Below are positions 1 to 11,989 of a stretch of DNA of 64,000 nucleotides, one piece after another. Within the stretch, counting starts at the first letter, position 1. The number at the start of each line of letters is the position of its first letter. The position numbers were made by a program, and so were the translations under genes. The notes beneath the pieces are model-generated. The model saw only the letters and a program-made list of their open reading frames with translations. It made no database searches and was not told the origin of the DNA. Source of the stretch: Modestobacter sp. DSM 44400. GTDB lineage: Bacteria > Actinomycetota > Actinomycetes > Mycobacteriales > Geodermatophilaceae. The DNA lies in assembly GCF_900107175.1 (NCBI RefSeq), contig NZ_FNOZ01000001.1:124001-188000 (forward strand). Direction: 5' to 3'.

Positions 1-1940
<1,940 letters not shown>

Positions 1941-2027
1941 GACCCCAGCGTAGGCGGCCGAGCTGGGAACGGGTTCCGGCGCGGCCGAGAGCGGTACCCG
2001 CGAGCGCCGCTCCGTACCCTCGCGGAC

Positions 2028-2423
2028 GTGCGCTCCCTCGACCTCGACCACCTCAGCGACGACCTGCTGGCCTTCCTGACCGAGCGGCACCTGGCCACGC
2101 TGACCACGCTGCGCGCCGACGGCAACCCGCACGTCGTCCCGGTCGGGGTCACCTTCGACTCGGCCACCCGCACCGCGCGGGTCATCACCTCGGGCGCCTC
2201 GGCCAAGGTCCGGCACGTGCGCGCCGGGCAGCAGCGGGTCGCGGTGTGCCAGGTCGACGGGCGTCGCTGGGTCACCTTCGAGGGAACGGCGGTGGTGCGG
2301 GAGGACGCCGCCGCGGTCGCCGACGCCGTGGCACGCTACGCGGTCCGGTACCGCACGCCGCGGGAGAACCCGGCCCGGGTGGTGCTGGAGATATCGGTCG
2401 ACCGGGTGCTGGGCAACGCGTGA
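2028..2423 (+). CDS. PPOX-class F420-dependent enzyme (TIGR03618-like)
   Basis: A 131-residue split-barrel flavin/deazaflavin-binding protein of the pyridoxamine-5'-phosphate oxidase superfamily. The N-terminal pattern [17 protein letters not shown] followed by [11 protein letters not shown] is typical of actinobacterial members annotated as F420-dependent (TIGR03618). Members of this group reduce or oxidise small molecules with F420; the substrate here cannot be told. The GTG at 2028 is chosen because the fold begins within ten residues; the open frame extends much further upstream but only as an antisense shadow of secA. It is divergent from secA. F420 biosynthesis genes cofD and cofE lie about 17 kb downstream in this window, which fits F420 use. 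Confidence 0.85.
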   Translation: MRSLDLDHLSDDLLAFLTERHLATLTTLRADGNPHVVPVGVTFDSATRTARVITSGASAKVRHVRAGQQRVAVCQVDGRRWVTFEGTAVVREDAAAVADAVARYAVRYRTPRENPARVVLEISVDRVLGNA

Positions 2424-2433
2424 GGATGCGGCG

Positions 2434-2810
2434 GTGACCTTGGACCTCTCCGCCGTCGACCTGACCACCGAGGTGGTCCGCACCGAGCGGCTGGTGCTGG
2501 CCCGTTCCGGCCCGAGGACGTCGATGCGGTGTTCACTGCCTGCCAGGACCCGTTGATCCAGCGCTGGTCGAAGGACCCCCGTGCCCCCAGCTCTCGCACG
2601 CTCGCGCCGGGGCCCTGCACGGGGGCCAGGCCCTGGGGGCCGCGGCTGGGCGCGCCCCGGGTGCACCTGGTGGCGACGTCCGCAACGCCGCGTCGCAGGC
2701 GGTGGCCCGGCGCGCCCGTTTCACCCAGGAGGGGTGCTGCGTTCTTACCTCCCTACCGGGACGGCTCCCGCGGCGACGCCGCGCTCTTCTCCCGGCTGCC
2801 CGGCGACTGA
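2434..2810 (+). pseudogene. GNAT N-acetyltransferase relic, frameshifted and interrupted by a repeat
   Basis: Pieces of a RimJ-type GNAT acetyltransferase are readable in different frames. The GTG at 2434 opens with a typical RTERLVLA start. After one frame shift the next piece reads [17 protein letters not shown] up to about 2578. A GC-rich dispersed repeat then interrupts it. A C-terminal piece reads [11 protein letters not shown], then FTQEG, then LRSYLPYRDGSRGDAALF to a TGA at 2808, again needing several single-base shifts. Total length is about 125 codons against roughly 180 in intact relatives, so the middle of the fold is also lost. It follows the PPOX gene by 10 nt. The multiple indels make a sequencing error unlikely. 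Confidence 0.8.
2568..2627 (+). repeat. Dispersed ~60-bp repeat, copy 1 (inside GNAT relic)
   Basis: Reads TCGAAGGACCCC, then a C-rich spacer, then CTCGCACGCTCGC, then GGGGCCCTGCACGGG. The same ordered blocks occur at 8851-8921, 15801-15864, 18899-18957 and 20571-20630. Here the copy falls inside the reading frame of the acetyltransferase relic. Confidence 0.75.
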
Positions 2811-2825
2811 CCCCTCGGCACACGA

Positions 2826-2860
2826 CGGCGGGCCGCCTCCCCGAGGGAGACGGCCCGCCG
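2826..2860 (-). terminator. Hairpin terminator downstream of hpf
   Basis: A 10-bp perfect stem, CGGCGGGCCG (2826-2835) with its complement at 2851-2860, encloses a short loop that can itself pair. It sits 12 nt beyond the hpf stop codon and just after the acetyltransferase relic, so it could stop transcription from both sides. There is no clear U tract. Confidence 0.5.
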
Positions 2861-2872
2861 CACGGTGCCCGG

Positions 2873-3556
2873 TCAGACGGTCGCCGGTTCCCGTTCCACG
2901 CTGTCGGTGGCCTCGCCGGCGTGCCCGAGGGCCAGCGGTGCACCCAGCCTGATGAGGCCGTAGTCGTAGGCGTGCCGCCGGTAGACCACCGACGGCTGGC
3001 CGGTGTCGGCGCAGGCGAAGAGGAAGAAGTCGTGCCCCACGAGTTCCATCTCGTGCAGCGCCTGGTCGACGGTCATCGGGGTGGCCGGGTGCACTTTCTC
3101 CCGGACGACCTGCCCGGGCAGGTGCTCGTCGAGGTCGGTCACGTGCGGACCGGCCGCGAGCTCCTTGTCCAGCGCCATCGCGGCCAGCGCGGTGCCGTCG
3201 GCCTCCACGGGCATTCCATCCAGCCGGACGCTGGCCGGCGTGCGCCGGCCGTGGTGGATCCGCCGGCGGTCGTTGGCCCGCCTCAGACGGTTCTCCAGCT
3301 TGTGGGCGGCGAGCTCCAGGGCGGCGTAGAAGTCCGGGGCGCAGGCCTCGGCGCGGGCCACCGGCCCCTTGCCGCGCAGCGTGATCTCCACACGCTGACA
3401 GTTGGCGGACTGGCGGGGGTTCTTCTCGTGCAGCAGTTCGACGTCGATGCGAATCAACTTGCCGTCGAAGCGTTCGAGCTGGCCGACCTTGTCTTCGACG
3501 TGCTGCCGAAAGTGCTCGGGCACCTCGACGTTGCGACCACGGACCACGATCTCCAT
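2873..3556 (-). CDS. hpf: Long-form ribosome hibernation promoting factor
   Basis: A 227-residue protein that binds the 30S decoding channel and, through its C-terminal domain, dimerises 70S ribosomes into inactive 100S particles. The N-terminal ribosome-binding domain (about 1-100: MEIVVRGRNVEVPEHF at the start, then VEITLRGKG) is followed by a linker rich in Arg and the C-terminal dimerisation domain, with the typical MTVDQALHEMELVGHDFFLF and YDYGLIRL segments. This is the usual long-HPF size in actinobacteria. The ATG at 3556 is chosen because it begins the conserved domain and has a strong GGGAGG site 5 nt upstream. It lies between comF and secA, as in many actinobacteria. Confidence 0.95.
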   Translation of the reverse strand: MEIVVRGRNVEVPEHFRQHVEDKVGQLERFDGKLIRIDVELLHEKNPRQSANCQRVEITLRGKGPVARAEACAPDFYAALELAAHKLENRLRRANDRRRIHHGRRTPASVRLDGMPVEADGTALAAMALDKELAAGPHVTDLDEHLPGQVVREKVHPATPMTVDQALHEMELVGHDFFLFACADTGQPSVVYRRHAYDYGLIRLGAPLALGHAGEATDSVEREPATV

Positions 3557-3591
3557 CAGACCTCCCGGTCGAGCGGGCTGTGATCGGACCG

Positions 3592-3597
3592 ACGCTA
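3592..3597 (-). promoter_or_regulatory. Candidate -10 box for hpf
   Basis: TAGCGT on the minus strand, 35 nt before the hpf ATG. It would give a leader of about 29 nt that carries the GGGAGG ribosome site. No convincing -35 was seen, so confidence is low. Confidence 0.25.
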
Positions 3598-3647
3598 GCC
3601 GTCCCCGCCGCACCACGACAGTCGAGACGCGCGCCTTGGTCCTCCCG

Positions 3648-4442
3648 TCAGGTGCGCACCGTGAAGGTCCCAGGTGAGCGCGCCGCAACCCGGTGCCCGG
3701 ACCGTCGAGGGGTCGCCGCGACCACCGCCGCGAGCACGGGCTCGTTCCCGGAGGAGAGTCCGGCGGCCAGCGCCCGGGCCGCCTCGGTCAGCGTCGCGCC
3801 GCTGCTCACCACGTCGTCCACGAGCACCAGGACGGCACCGACCGGCGGCCCGTCCCGGGGCGCCCGGACCGCGAAGCGCCCGGCCAGGTTCGCCCGCCGG
3901 GCGGCGGCGTCCAGGCCGGCGGAGTCGCGGGTGCCCCGCGGACGGCGCAGCAGGGCCGCCGGGCGGGCGGCCAACCCGGCGGCGCGCAGCTCGGTGGCCG
4001 CCGCGCGGGCCAGTTCCCCGACGTGGTCGCGGCCACGCCGCTGCACCGCCGCGGTGGAGCTGGGCACCGGCACCAGCAGCACCGGCCTCCCCCGCCCCGC
4101 GCCGGGCAGCCCGGCCAGCACGCCCGTGACGGCCAGGGCCAGCGCCCGGCCCAGCGGTGTGGCCAGCTCGGCGCGGCCGTGCTCCTTGAACGCCAGCACT
4201 GCCGGGCGGACCGGTCCGGAGTACGCCCCGGCGGCGACCGTCGGCGGGAAGCCGTCGGGGTGCCGGCGGGGTTCGGCCAGCCGTGGCTCCGCAAGCCGGC
4301 CGCGGCAGTCCGGGCACAGCACGTCCCCGGGGACGGCGCAGCCGGCGCACGTGCGCGGCAGGACCAGGTCGGCCAGCGCAGTCCAGCCCGCGACGAGGGC
4401 ACCCGCAGCCGGTCGTCCGACCCGCCCGCCCCCTGCCGCCAC
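3648..4442 (-). CDS. comF: ComF family phosphoribosyltransferase-like protein
   Basis: 264-residue double zinc ribbon and phosphoribosyltransferase-fold protein, related to ComF, which in naturally competent bacteria acts in the handling of imported single-stranded DNA. The N-terminal zinc-ribbon cysteines are visible as CAGC and CPDC (about residues 32-50). The C-terminal PRPP-binding loop reads VLVDDVVSSGATL near residue 215. Its start is GTG at 4442, about 95 nt downstream of lpqB's stop in the same direction. The lpqB-comF-hpf-secA order is conserved in actinobacteria, but its role there is not settled. Confidence 0.9.
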   Translation of the reverse strand: MAAGGGRVGRPAAGALVAGWTALADLVLPRTCAGCAVPGDVLCPDCRGRLAEPRLAEPRRHPDGFPPTVAAGAYSGPVRPAVLAFKEHGRAELATPLGRALALAVTGVLAGLPGAGRGRPVLLVPVPSSTAAVQRRGRDHVGELARAAATELRAAGLAARPAALLRRPRGTRDSAGLDAAARRANLAGRFAVRAPRDGPPVGAVLVLVDDVVSSGATLTEAARALAAGLSSGNEPVLAAVVAATPRRSGHRVAARSPGTFTVRT

Positions 4443-4538
4443 CCGGACAGCCTGCGCGCGGCGCGGGTCCCGGGTGCGCGGTCCGCTCCCGTTCGGGGAC
4501 GACGGCCGCGGCTGGGGACGGCGGCCGGCGAGCTCGGG

Positions 4539-6281
4539 TCAGAGGGGGTAGAACGGCGCCGTCCCGGCGACCGGCTGCTCTCCGCGCAGCAGGGTGACCC
4601 AGTTCCCACCCGACAGCATCCACAGCGTGCCGTCGGCGGTGACCAACGGCTGCCGGCTCGGTGTGGCCGCCAGCGCGGTCGGCTGACCCGGCAGACCGGC
4701 CATCGTCACCGTCGTCAGGTCCCAGCCGTCCACCCTCACCGTGTACGGCTCCGTGCGCTGGGCGCTGGGGTCGCCGGCCAGCAGCATCAGCAGACCGGAG
4801 TTCCGCCAGCCGACGTCGACGACCTGGCGCACCGAGGGCGCGACCGAGCGCAGGTCGCGCACGCTGACCGTGTCGTCGGCGCGGACCACCGTGCCCACGT
4901 AGAGCTGGCCGCCCTGCGGGGTCTCCACGACCACTGCCGCCCGGACACCGTCCGGGGACAGCTGGAGGGTCGAGGTGCGTCCCAACCCGGCCAGCGTGGC
5001 GGCGTTCACCGGCTGCGGGGTCCCGCTGGCCGGCACCCGCACCACGTCGGTGCCGTTGCGCACCGTCCAGACCTCCGATCGGGTGCCCGCCGTCGTCGGT
5101 GCGGTGAAGCTGCCGCCGGTCAGCACCGGCGCCAGCTCGCCGCCGTAGGGCCCGGCGAGCAGGCTCGCGGTCGGTCCCGCCACCGACACCCCCGCCGTCA
5201 GCCCCAGGGCACCGGTCCGCCGGTCCGCGGAGATCGCGGCCGAGGACAGCCCGTACGCGCCTGTCCCGGCCGGACCGGGCGCGGGCGCCCCGTCGGTGGC
5301 CCGGTGCAGGGCGCCGTCGACCAGGTAGTGCCCCACTGCGTCGGCCGGGGCCGCGTCGGGGTCCAGCGCAGCCCAGTCGTCGACGCTCTGGATGGCGGGC
5401 ACACCGGGCAGTCCCAGTGGCTGCCCGTCACGGAGCACCTCGACCGAGCGTAGGTCCAGCGCGTCCAGCGACCACACCACCTGGGCCGACAGCCCGGACA
5501 GCGCCGCGTCGGTGGTTCCCTCCGGGAAGGTCAGGTCGACCCGCGCCGTGGTCCCGGCGACGCTCACCGTGCTGCGGAGCTGCACTTTGGCCAGCGCGTT
5601 GACCACGCCGGCGGCGATCGCGGTCGAGGGTCCGGCGATCAGCCGCTCGACCAGCGCGTTCGGCTGCGCTTCTCCGGAGACCAGATAGCGCGGGTCGGGC
5701 ACCACCCGGGTCCTGGTGGGGTCGAGGAAGTAGGCGTTGACCGCGTCGTAGGTGCGGACGAAGTCCGGCTGCAGCATGAGCAGGCCGTCCTGTGGGTCGA
5801 TCACCTGCCATTCGCCGGAGTCGTCGCTGAGGGTGAAGGCGCGGGTGAACAGCGCGCCGTCGCCGACGGTGAACACGCCCCGCTCGTCGACCGTGCCGAC
5901 CAGCGGCGCGCTCAGCTCCACGGTGCCGTGCGCCGTCTGGCGGGTGGAGTACGACGCGCCGATGACGGTCACCCCGCCGCTGTCCGACCACGACGTCGCG
6001 GCATCCGCGGCGAGGAACTGGCGGGCGACCGGGTGGTTGCGCGCAGTGCTGGCGCTGGCGTCGATGAACCCGCGCACCACCTCCTCGGGGGTGGCGCCCG
6101 CCTCCGGCGGGATCGGCTCGATGCCGACCGGCGCGTCCGGCGGGTCGGCGAGCTGGGTGATCTGCACCGTCGGCGAGTTCTCCGGCACGGTGCTGCAGCC
6201 GGCGAGCACCGCGGTCGCGAGCAGGACGGCGAGCAGGACGGCGACCACGGCCCGCACGGGGCGTCGCCCTCCCGGCCTCAC
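4539..6281 (-). CDS. lpqB: Lipoprotein LpqB, accessory to the MtrAB two-component system
   Basis: 580-residue secreted lipoprotein. The signal peptide ends in a lipobox LAGC with the lipidated Cys at residue 29. A GerMN-type domain follows (about residues 200-340) and a C-terminal beta-propeller-like region fills the rest. In mycobacteria LpqB binds the extracytoplasmic part of MtrB and modulates MtrA signalling and cell-wall properties. The GTG at 6281 overlaps the mtrB stop by 4 nt (GTGA), which argues for translational coupling and fixes this start; an in-frame extension upstream only shadows mtrB. Confidence 0.95.
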   Translation of the reverse strand: MRPGGRRPVRAVVAVLLAVLLATAVLAGCSTVPENSPTVQITQLADPPDAPVGIEPIPPEAGATPEEVVRGFIDASASTARNHPVARQFLAADAATSWSDSGGVTVIGASYSTRQTAHGTVELSAPLVGTVDERGVFTVGDGALFTRAFTLSDDSGEWQVIDPQDGLLMLQPDFVRTYDAVNAYFLDPTRTRVVPDPRYLVSGEAQPNALVERLIAGPSTAIAAGVVNALAKVQLRSTVSVAGTTARVDLTFPEGTTDAALSGLSAQVVWSLDALDLRSVEVLRDGQPLGLPGVPAIQSVDDWAALDPDAAPADAVGHYLVDGALHRATDGAPAPGPAGTGAYGLSSAAISADRRTGALGLTAGVSVAGPTASLLAGPYGGELAPVLTGGSFTAPTTAGTRSEVWTVRNGTDVVRVPASGTPQPVNAATLAGLGRTSTLQLSPDGVRAAVVVETPQGGQLYVGTVVRADDTVSVRDLRSVAPSVRQVVDVGWRNSGLLMLLAGDPSAQRTEPYTVRVDGWDLTTVTMAGLPGQPTALAATPSRQPLVTADGTLWMLSGGNWVTLLRGEQPVAGTAPFYPL

Positions 6282-8029
6282 GAGTCCTCCGTCCGTCGCG
6301 CGGGAGACGACGGTCGAGGACCGGCCTGCCGCGTCGCCGCCGCGCGCAGCGCCGTGGGCCGCAACGGCAGCGGCGAGCCGGTCAGCTCCCCTCCTGCGGT
6401 CAGCGGCACGGTGAGCCGGAACTGGGCGCCCTGCCCGGGTAGCCCCCAGACCTGCAGCCACCCGCCGTGCAACCGCGCGTCCTCCAGGCTGATCGACAGG
6501 CCCAGCCCGCTGCCGCCCACCGTGCGCACCCGGGCGGGGTCGGCGCGCCAGAAACGGTCGAAGACGTGCTGGGCATCCGCCGAGCTCAGTCCGACCCCGT
6601 GGTCGCGCACCGTCATCGCCGCGGCGGTGCGCGAGGCGGCCAGGGTGATCTCCACCGGGTCCCCCGCCCCGTGTTCGATGGCGTTGCCGACCAGGTTGCG
6701 CAGCACCCGTTCCACCCGCCGGGCGTCGACCTCGGCGATCACCGGCTCGGCCGGCTGGGTCACCCGCAGCTCGCACCCCCGGCGGGCGGCCAGCGCCGAC
6801 ATCCCGGCCACTACCCGGTCGACGACCTGGGGGAGGTCCTGCGGCTCGGCCTCCAGCACCGCCGCCCCGGCGTCGTAGCGGCTGATCTCCAGCAGGTCCG
6901 ACAGCAGGACCTCGAAGCGTTCGAGCTCGTTGTGCAGCAGCTCTGCGGAGCGGGCCACCGCCGGGTCGAAGTCGGCCCGCGCGTCGTGCAGCACGTCGGC
7001 GGCCATCTGCACGGTGGTCAGCGGGGTGCGCAGCTCGTGGCTGACGTCGGAGGTGAAGCGCTGCTGCAGCTGGGAGAGCCCCTCCAGCTGGGTGATCTGC
7101 GTCTGCAGGCTGTCGGCCATCGCGTTGAAGCTGGTGGCCAGCCGGGCCAGGTCGTCCTCCCCGCGGACGGCGAGCCGTTCCTCCAGCCGGCCCTCGGCCA
7201 GCCGCTGGGCCGTGCTCGCCGCCCGTCGGACCGGGTAGACCACCAGCCGGGTCACCAGCACGCCGATGCCCACGACGAAAAGCACCAGGACGACGCCCAT
7301 GATCGCCACGGTGCTGCGGATGAGGACCAGGCTCTCCTGTTCCTGTTCCAGTGGAAAGGCGAAGTAGACCTCCACCCGGTCACCGCTCTGCCCGTCGGCG
7401 GGCACCGGCGCCCCGACCAGCAGCGTGGGCACGAGGCGGACGGCGGCGTCCGGAACGGGCGCGTACTGGTAGGCCTGCGAGCCACTGGCCACCTGGACCC
7501 GCAGCTCGCTCGGCAGGTCGCGGAAGGTGAGCGTCGTCCGGCTGGCGGCCACCCGCTCCTGGTCACCGGAGCGGTAGACCATCACCACGTCGAAGTCACC
7601 GGCCGCCCCGCCGCGGGAGCGCAGGCCCTGGACGGTGCGGGCCAGCGTGGACCGGACGCTGGCCGAGTCGCCGGTGGCGATGCCGCTGACCTCGGACCGG
7701 GCGTACTGCACCCCGGCGAGCGACTGGTCGACCGCGGCCTGGCGCTTGACGCGGAGCAGCTGGTCGCTGATCTGCCGGAACAGCACCAGGCTGACGATCA
7801 CCACCACGACCGCCGCCACGACCATGGTGATCGCACCGATCCGCAGCTGCAGCGACGAGCGCCAGGTGTGCACGGCGCGGCGCACGCCCCGGCGGGTGAG
7901 CCGGCGGCCCCGGGCGACCCGCACCAGCGCGGCGCGCCGGACGCGCCGCGCTCCCGAGGCGCGCGGGCGGGCGGCGTCCGACCGGTCGCCGTCCGCGCCG
8001 ACTGTCCCCGGACGCGCGGTCGCGCTCAC
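6278..8029 (-). CDS. mtrB: Sensor histidine kinase MtrB
   Basis: About 583-residue membrane histidine kinase, partner of MtrA; it senses envelope state and controls cell division and wall hydrolase genes in actinobacteria. A basic cytoplasmic N-terminus precedes a first membrane segment (GAITMVVAAVVVVIVSLVLF). An extracytoplasmic domain, a second membrane segment, HAMP, HisKA with the phospho-accepting His in FTSDVSHELRTPLT, and a HATPase domain (VGNAIEHG, GGSGLGLS) follow. The GTG at 8029 is chosen: it begins 7 nt after the mtrA stop. A further in-frame start at 8065 would overlap mtrA by 29 nt. It ends in GTGA overlap with lpqB. Confidence 0.96.
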   Translation of the reverse strand: MSATARPGTVGADGDRSDAARPRASGARRVRRAALVRVARGRRLTRRGVRRAVHTWRSSLQLRIGAITMVVAAVVVVIVSLVLFRQISDQLLRVKRQAAVDQSLAGVQYARSEVSGIATGDSASVRSTLARTVQGLRSRGGAAGDFDVVMVYRSGDQERVAASRTTLTFRDLPSELRVQVASGSQAYQYAPVPDAAVRLVPTLLVGAPVPADGQSGDRVEVYFAFPLEQEQESLVLIRSTVAIMGVVLVLFVVGIGVLVTRLVVYPVRRAASTAQRLAEGRLEERLAVRGEDDLARLATSFNAMADSLQTQITQLEGLSQLQQRFTSDVSHELRTPLTTVQMAADVLHDARADFDPAVARSAELLHNELERFEVLLSDLLEISRYDAGAAVLEAEPQDLPQVVDRVVAGMSALAARRGCELRVTQPAEPVIAEVDARRVERVLRNLVGNAIEHGAGDPVEITLAASRTAAAMTVRDHGVGLSSADAQHVFDRFWRADPARVRTVGGSGLGLSISLEDARLHGGWLQVWGLPGQGAQFRLTVPLTAGGELTGSPLPLRPTALRAAATRQAGPRPSSPARRTEDS

Positions 8030-8036
8030 GGACGAG

Positions 8037-8744
8037 TCACGGCGGGCCGGCCTTGTACCCGACACCGCGCACCGTGAGCACCACCTCCGGCTTCTCGGGG
8101 TCGCGCTCGACCTTGGCCCGCAGCCGTTGCACGTGCACGTTCACCAGCCGGGTGTCGGCCGCGTGGCGGTAGCCCCAGACCTGCTCGAGCAGCAGCTCCC
8201 GGGTGAACACCTGCCGCGGCTTGCGGGCCAGCGCGACCAGCAGGTCGAACTCCAGCGGCGTCAGCGGGATCGCCGCGCCGTCGCGGGTCACCGCGTGGGC
8301 CGGCACGTCGATCTGCACGTCGCCGATGGTGAGGTTCTCGGCCTGGCCGTTGTCGCCGCGGCGCAGCTGGGCGCGGACCCGGGCCACCAGCTCCACGGGC
8401 TTGAACGGCTTGGTCACGTAGTCGTCGGCGCCGGCCTCCAGCCCCTGAACGACGTCGATCGTGTCGCCCTTGGCGGTGAGCATCACGATCGGCACGGTCG
8501 ACTGGGTGCGGATGTCGGCACAGATCTGCAGGCCGTTGCGGCCGGGCAGCATCAGGTCCAGCAGCACCAGGTCGGGGCGCAGCTGCTGGAAGGTGGCGAC
8601 CGCCCGGGCGCCGTCGGAGACGAAGGCCGGTTCGTACCCCTCCCGGCGCAGCACGATGCCCAGCATCTCGGCGAGGGCGGCGTCGTCATCGACGACGAGG
8701 ACACGGCCGCGGCTGGTCCCCGCGGGGGGAGCGGAAGGTGACAC
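8037..8744 (-). CDS. mtrA: Response regulator MtrA
   Basis: 235-residue OmpR/PhoB-type response regulator. The receiver domain has acidic residues VVDDD near 18-22, the phospho-acceptor Asp in LLDLMLPG (residue 63), and Lys in VTKPFKP. The winged-helix DNA-binding domain ends in a recognition helix with TRLVNVHVQRLRAKVE. It regulates cell-wall hydrolase, replication and division genes in relatives, and LGFP/amidase genes such as those later in this window are plausible targets (inference). The GTG at 8744 is preferred over an earlier in-frame start because the domain starts directly after it and a -10-like CAGAAT lies 6 nt upstream. Confidence 0.97.
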   Translation of the reverse strand: MSPSAPPAGTSRGRVLVVDDDAALAEMLGIVLRREGYEPAFVSDGARAVATFQQLRPDLVLLDLMLPGRNGLQICADIRTQSTVPIVMLTAKGDTIDVVQGLEAGADDYVTKPFKPVELVARVRAQLRRGDNGQAENLTIGDVQIDVPAHAVTRDGAAIPLTPLEFDLLVALARKPRQVFTRELLLEQVWGYRHAADTRLVNVHVQRLRAKVERDPEKPEVVLTVRGVGYKAGPP

Positions 8745-8750
8745 GGGTCC

Positions 8751-8756
8751 ATTCTG
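8751..8756 (-). promoter_or_regulatory. Candidate leaderless -10 box for mtrA
   Basis: CAGAAT on the minus strand ends 6 nt before the mtrA GTG, so transcription would begin at or next to the start codon. No ribosome site is visible, which fits a leaderless message. The match to TAnnnT is imperfect at the first base. Confidence 0.3.
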
Positions 8757-8850
8757 CCGCGCCGAGGGCCCGAAGACGGCCCCACCCGCCCGGGAGGACA
8801 CCCGGGCGGGTGGTGGACGAGCTGTTCAGCGGCCGGTCACGGGGCTGTCC

Positions 8851-8918
8851 GACCCCGTGCGGGGCCACCTGCAGGGTCCCGCCGCGAGCTTGCGAACGGT
8901 GGGGGCAGGGGGTCCTTT

Positions 8919-8921
<3 letters not shown>
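8851..8921 (-). repeat. Dispersed ~60-bp repeat, copy 2 (starts at ahcY stop codon)
   Basis: On the minus strand it begins with the ahcY stop codon, TGAAAAGGACCC, and continues with CCCCCACCGTTCGCAAGCTCGC, broken here as CCCCCACCG and TTCGCAAGCTCGC. It then reads GGCGGGACCCTGCAGG and ends in a GGCCCCG/CGGGGTC inverted repeat. It fills most of the gap between ahcY and mtrA. Confidence 0.8.
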
Positions 8922-10403
<1,482 letters not shown>

Positions 10404-10540
10404 GTCGCTCCAGTGTCCGGCCCGGCGGCGTCCCGGGATCGGGACGGGCGGGCGTACGTGCGGTCGCTGTGCGAGCATGCCGAGGCTTCGGCGGGGCTCG
10501 TGCCGGGATCAAGGGTACGTGCTCGGGCGGCGGACAGACG

Positions 10541-10696
10541 TCAGCGGATGAGGTGGACCTCGATGGGGAGGTCGAGCCCGGACCAGGCTCGGTCCGCGGT
10601 GAGCACCTCGGGGGGACGGCTGCGCAAAGTCAGCGCCAGGCAGAACCGGTCCCCGAGCGAGAGCGCACGTCCGCCCTGCAGCGACCTCGTCGCGCC
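10541..10696 (-). pseudogene. C-terminal fragment of a PIN-domain toxin (VapC-type)
   Basis: About 51 codons to a TGA at 10541 read like the end of a VapC PIN domain: a [14 protein letters not shown] segment with the acidic Asp, then [13 protein letters not shown] and a short EVHLIR tail. The N-terminal acidic residues needed for nuclease activity are missing. No antitoxin gene is beside it, and upstream bases in this frame are antisense or unrelated sequence from manA. It is best read as a decayed toxin tail left between manA and ahcY. Confidence 0.6.
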
Positions 10697-10734
10697 CGTC
10701 GGACCGAGGAATATGCCACGCCTCCGCGTGACCC

Positions 10735-11916
10735 TCAGCCGGCTCGCAGGGCGGTGGTGGCCCGGTAGAGCAGTCCCGGCCCGCGGGCGGTCAGCGGAGA
10801 TCCGGCCGGCACGAACGCCGACCGGCCCGGGCTCAACTCGAGTTCGCCGTCGGCCGAGCCCAGCACCGCGGTGCCCTCGGCGCACAGCAGCACCTGCGGG
10901 CCATCGGTGGTCAGCACCCCCGGGTCGGCGCCCAACTGGCAGCGGGTGAGCTCGAAGTCCTCCACCGGCACCTGGTAGCGCAGGCCGCCGGGGCCGAGCA
11001 CCGGGTGCAGCACCGGCACCTTGCCGTCGGTGAAGTCGAGCACCTCGATCAACGCGGCCAGGTCGACGTGCTTGGTGGTCAGGCCACCGCGCAGCACGTT
11101 GTCCGAGCTGGCCATCACCTCGATGCCGGCGCCGCACAGGTAAGCGTGCAGGTTGCCGGCGGGCAGGAAGACCGCCTCGCCGGGGGCCAGCCGCAGGTGG
11201 TTGCACATCAGCGAGATGACCACGCCCGGGTCGCCGGGGTAGGTCTCGGCGAGGGTCGCCGCCCAGCGGTAGGTGTTGATGAATTCCGGGTCGTGGGCGT
11301 TGACGAAACTGAGCGCCCGCATGGCGACGGCCGCGACCAGCGACTCCCGCCGCTTCGCCGACAGGGCAATCACCTGGGGGATGGCCGCCCGCAGCCCGCC
11401 GCGGGCGAGCGCGGCGATGGTCGACTTCAGCTCGGGCAGCTGCAGCTTGGCCAGGCAGTGCAGCGACTCCTCGACCGGGCGGAAGCCGCACAGCGCCTCG
11501 ACCGGGGTGATGGCCAGCAGCACCTCGGGCTTGTGGAACGGGTCCTTGAAGGTGCGGGTCGGGTCGTCGCGCGGGATGCCGGCGGCCTCCTCGGCGGCGA
11601 AGCCGGCCTCGGCCTGCGCCGTGGTCGGGTGGGCCTGCAGCGACAGCGGGGTGTCGGCGGCCAGCACCTTCATCAGGAAGGGCAGCCGGGTGCCGAACCG
11701 CTCGTGCACCAGCACGCCCAGCAGCTCGTCGGGTGCGCCGGCGATCGCGGCGTCCAGCCCGCGGCCGTCGGGCAGCACACTGGGCGCGTCGGGATGGGCC
11801 CCCATCCACAGCTCGGCGTGCGGCTGGTCAGCCGGTGAGGGCTCACCCAGCAGTTCGGGAATGACGGTCCGACTGCCCCAGGGATAGTGCCGGACGGTGC
11901 TGCTCAGCTGCCACAT
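10735..11916 (-). CDS. manA: Mannose-6-phosphate isomerase, class I
   Basis: 393-residue zinc enzyme that interconverts fructose-6-phosphate and mannose-6-phosphate, feeding GDP-mannose synthesis with manB and manC. Zinc-site and family motifs include [33 protein letters not shown] and [23 protein letters not shown] (the last split as [10 protein letters not shown] and [10 protein letters not shown]). The ATG at 11916 starts the conserved [15 protein letters not shown] segment; upstream in-frame codons read as low-complexity sequence. It sits downstream of the cation transporter on the same strand, with a gap of about 73 nt. Confidence 0.95.
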   Translation of the reverse strand: MWQLSSTVRHYPWGSRTVIPELLGEPSPADQPHAELWMGAHPDAPSVLPDGRGLDAAIAGAPDELLGVLVHERFGTRLPFLMKVLAADTPLSLQAHPTTAQAEAGFAAEEAAGIPRDDPTRTFKDPFHKPEVLLAITPVEALCGFRPVEESLHCLAKLQLPELKSTIAALARGGLRAAIPQVIALSAKRRESLVAAVAMRALSFVNAHDPEFINTYRWAATLAETYPGDPGVVISLMCNHLRLAPGEAVFLPAGNLHAYLCGAGIEVMASSDNVLRGGLTTKHVDLAALIEVLDFTDGKVPVLHPVLGPGGLRYQVPVEDFELTRCQLGADPGVLTTDGPQVLLCAEGTAVLGSADGELELSPGRSAFVPAGSPLTARGPGLLYRATTALRAG

Positions 11917-11989
11917 CGTCCCGGAGGTTACTGGTGTCGCGGTCACTCCCGACAGGTCGGCAGGATGCGCGCCACACCACAGCGGCCTC

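Noticed and set aside
10404-10540. S-adenosylhomocysteine riboswitch before ahcY
   Set aside because: The leader was read on the minus strand. It has GC stems but no convincing match to the conserved core, and a plain GGAG site precedes the ATG.
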